Shown here piece by piece: positions 60,941-64,000 of a stretch of 64,000 nucleotides of DNA. The stretch spans positions 124,001-188,000 of the forward strand of contig NZ_CP022579.1 in assembly GCF_008274805.1 (NCBI RefSeq), in the 5' to 3' direction. The stretch is from Oryzomicrobium terrae. Its GTDB lineage: Bacteria > Pseudomonadota > Gammaproteobacteria > Burkholderiales > Rhodocyclaceae. Position 1 is the stretch's first letter, and the number at the start of each line of letters is the position of its first letter. The notes beneath the pieces were generated by a model. It did not search any database. It was not told the DNA's origin and saw only the letters and a list, made by a program, of their open reading frames with translations. Both the position numbers and the translations under genes were made by a program.

Positions 60941-62563
60941 TTACTCGACGCCCTGGCTGGCCAGATAGTCCTCGTAGCTGCCCTGGTAATTGACCACGGT
61001 GCCGTCGCCCTTCACCTCGATGATGCGGTTGGCGATGGTCGACACGAATTCCCGGTCGTGGGAAACGAAGATCAGGGTGCCCTTGAACTTGTCCAGGGCG
61101 GTGTTGAGGGACTCGATCGACTCCATGTCCAGGTGGTTGGTCGGTTCGTCCATCACCAGCACGTTGGGCTTTTCCAGCATCAGCCGGCCGAAGATCATGC
61201 GGCCCTGTTCGCCCCCGGAGATGACGTTGGTCGGCTTCTTCTGCTCGTCGCCGGAGAAGAGCAGCCGGCCCAGGGTGCCGCGGATCAGGGTTTCCAGGTC
61301 GCCGCCGTCGGCGATGGTGGCCCGGGCGTAGGGCGCCACCCAGTCGGTCAGGCTGACCGGGTTGGCGAACTCGGCGGCGTGGTCCTGGGCGTAGTAGCCA
61401 AGCTTGGCCTTGTCGGCCCACTTCAGGCTGCCGTGGTTGGGGGTCAGCTCGCCCATCAGGAGCTTCAACAGGGTGGTCTTACCGGCACCGTTCTCGCCGA
61501 TCACCGCCACCCGGTCGCCGGCTTCCACGGCGAAGGTCAGGTTGTTGAAGATCGGCCGCTCGCCGCCCGGGTAGGTGAAGGACAGGTTTTCCACTTCCAC
61601 CGCCAGGCGGTGCAGCTTGTCCTTGTCGTCGTACTCGAAGCGGATCCACGGGTATTGGCGGGACGAGGGTTTCACGTCCTCGGGCTTGATCTTGTCGATC
61701 AGCTTGAGGCGGGAGGTGGCCTGCTTGGCCTTGGACTTGTTGGCGGAGAAGCGGCGCACGAATTCCTGAAGCTCGGCGACCCGTTCCTTGGCCTTGGCGT
61801 TGGCGTTCTGCTGACGTTCCCGGGCCTGGGTCGAGGCTTCCATGAAGTCGTCGTAGGTGCCCGGGTAGACCGTGATCTTGCCGTAGTCCAGGTCGGCCAT
61901 GTGGGTGCAGACCTGGTTGAGGAAGTGGCGGTCGTGGGAAATGATGATCATGGTGGATTCGCGCTCGTTGAGCACGTTCTCCAGCCAGCGGATGGTGTTG
62001 ATGTCCAGGTTGTTGGTCGGTTCGTCGAGCAGCAGGATGTCCGGGTTGGCGAACAGGGCCTGGGCCAGCAGCACCCGCAGCTTCCAGCCCGGAGCCACCT
62101 CGCGCATCGGGCCGAAGTGCTTGTCGGTGGGGATGCCCACGCCGAGCAGCAGCTCGCCGGCGCGCGACTCGGCGGTGTAGCCGTCGTACTCGGCGAACTT
62201 GCCTTCCAGCTCGGCCGCCTTCATGTAGTCGTCTTCGGTGGCTTCCGGGTTGGCGTAGATGGCGTCCTTCTCCTGCATGCACGCCCACATCTCTTCGTGG
62301 CCCATCAGCACCACGTCGATCACCCGCTGGTCCTCGTAGGCGAACTGGTCCTGGCGCAGGTAGGCCATGCGCTCGTGCACGTCCTTGCTGACGTTGCCGG
62401 CGGAGGGGTCGAGGTCGCCGCAGAGGATCTTCATGAAGGTGGACTTGCCCGCCCCGTTGGCGCCGATCAGGCCATAGCGGTAGCCCTCGCCGAACTTGAC
62501 GGAGACGTTTTCGAACAGGGGCTTGGCCCCGAATTGCATGGTGATGTTGTTGGCGACGAGCAC
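60941..62563 (-). CDS. ybiT: ABC-F family ATPase, YbiT type
   Basis: This is a second ribosome-associated ABC-F protein. The GTG at 62563 follows an AGGA ribosome site and yields 540 residues starting (M)[19 protein letters not shown], which matches YbiT starts; the open frame beyond is on the opposite side of argS. Domain 1: [40 protein letters not shown]. The linker at ~240-300 includes [21 protein letters not shown]. Domain 2: [35 protein letters not shown] and [19 protein letters not shown]. Confidence 0.93.
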   Translation of the reverse strand: MLVANNITMQFGAKPLFENVSVKFGEGYRYGLIGANGAGKSTFMKILCGDLDPSAGNVSKDVHERMAYLRQDQFAYEDQRVIDVVLMGHEEMWACMQEKDAIYANPEATEDDYMKAAELEGKFAEYDGYTAESRAGELLLGVGIPTDKHFGPMREVAPGWKLRVLLAQALFANPDILLLDEPTNNLDINTIRWLENVLNERESTMIIISHDRHFLNQVCTHMADLDYGKITVYPGTYDDFMEASTQARERQQNANAKAKERVAELQEFVRRFSANKSKAKQATSRLKLIDKIKPEDVKPSSRQYPWIRFEYDDKDKLHRLAVEVENLSFTYPGGERPIFNNLTFAVEAGDRVAVIGENGAGKTTLLKLLMGELTPNHGSLKWADKAKLGYYAQDHAAEFANPVSLTDWVAPYARATIADGGDLETLIRGTLGRLLFSGDEQKKPTNVISGGEQGRMIFGRLMLEKPNVLVMDEPTNHLDMESIESLNTALDKFKGTLIFVSHDREFVSTIANRIIEVKGDGTVVNYQGSYEDYLASQGVE

Positions 62564-62750
62564 GGCGAATCCTGTGGCGGGTTGAACCCGCGTAAAAGCA
62601 AAACCCTGAATTATACCCGACGGCGATTGCCCCTTTTTTCCACGCACCGCCGGCCCCCTCCCGGGGGGCGCGCGCAGGCCGGCGCCGGGGCGGCAGACCG
62701 CCGGCCGCCGCCGTCCGGGCGACGGCACATGAGAACCGGGTCCGGGCACG

Positions 62751-62756
62751 TATAAT
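62751..62756 (+). promoter_or_regulatory. -10 box of argS
   Basis: A consensus TATAAT lies 26 bases before the argS ATG, so the leader would be only about 20 bases. The expected -35 position does not match the consensus well. Confidence 0.55.
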
Positions 62757-62782
62757 CGCGCTTTTGCAATTTTCGTCCGGCG

Positions 62783-64000
<1,218 letters not shown>

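Overview
The window is a GC-rich stretch of bacterial chromosome with dense, mostly housekeeping gene content. The gene orders gatCAB/mreBCD-mrdA-rodA-rlpA, dacC-dat-ybeD-lipB-lipA and ribE-ribBA-ribH-nusB-thiL-pgpA, with the protein sequences, suggest a betaproteobacterium, most likely of the Rhodocyclales (Azospira/Dechloromonas/Azoarcus-like). That assignment is inference from gene order and sequence character; no rRNA is present. No tRNA, CRISPR array, prophage or insertion sequence was seen.

Layout. 0-5.2 kb: xth (cut by the window edge), pyrE, a periplasmic coiled-coil protein, and gatCAB on the minus strand. 5.4-12.2 kb: the rod-shape operon mreB-mreC-mreD-mrdA-rodA-rlpA. 12.4-18.4 kb: a CzcCBA-type heavy-metal RND efflux operon whose last gene encodes a PII-like protein. 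18.9-23.1 kb: dacC, a D-amino-acid aminotransferase gene, ybeD, lipB and lipA. 23.2-29.7 kb: a patatin-like phospholipase, a Rossmann-like conserved protein, a DedA-rhodanese fusion, an AhpD-like protein and a methyltransferase. 29.8-32.3 kb: ahpC-ahpF behind an OxyR-type site. 32.3-33.6 kb: a visibly A/T-richer, decayed segment with one small membrane protein and one or two pseudogenes. 33.6-36.1 kb: a Cys-rich repeat protein, a heptad-repeat Arg/Asp/Gln-rich protein and an orphan ParB. 36.2-40.9 kb: nrdAB (class Ia ribonucleotide reductase) with NrdR boxes and a cobalamin riboswitch in the leader. 40.9-41.8 kb: a periplasmic ATP-dependent DNA ligase. 42.1-50.8 kb: a tightly overlapping seven-gene exopolysaccharide-type operon. 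50.8-57.4 kb: an acyl-CoA synthetase, then the rib/nusB/thiL/pgpA/pncC genes. 57.6-64 kb: a coiled-coil secreted protein, two ABC-F proteins and argS (cut by the right edge).

How the genes work together. The mre/mrd operon and dacC, dat and rlpA serve peptidoglycan synthesis and cell shape. lipB-lipA make lipoate. The rib genes make riboflavin. ahpCF detoxify peroxide. nrdAB appears to be controlled twice, by NrdR at the promoter and by vitamin B12 in the mRNA leader, implying a second, B12-dependent reductase elsewhere in the genome.

Most notable. (1) The 42.1-50.8 kb operon combines a processive GT2 synthase, a beta-helix membrane protein, a secreted toroid-like protein, a deacetylase-like protein, a UDP-GlcNAc 2-epimerase, a collagen-like outer-membrane barrel protein and a polytopic membrane protein. 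It matches no well-known polysaccharide locus that I recognise and is the best candidate for an undescribed system. (2) A short palindromic repeat family lies in three intergenic gaps and also, in frame, inside nrdB. (3) nrdAB carries the dual B12/NrdR control region.
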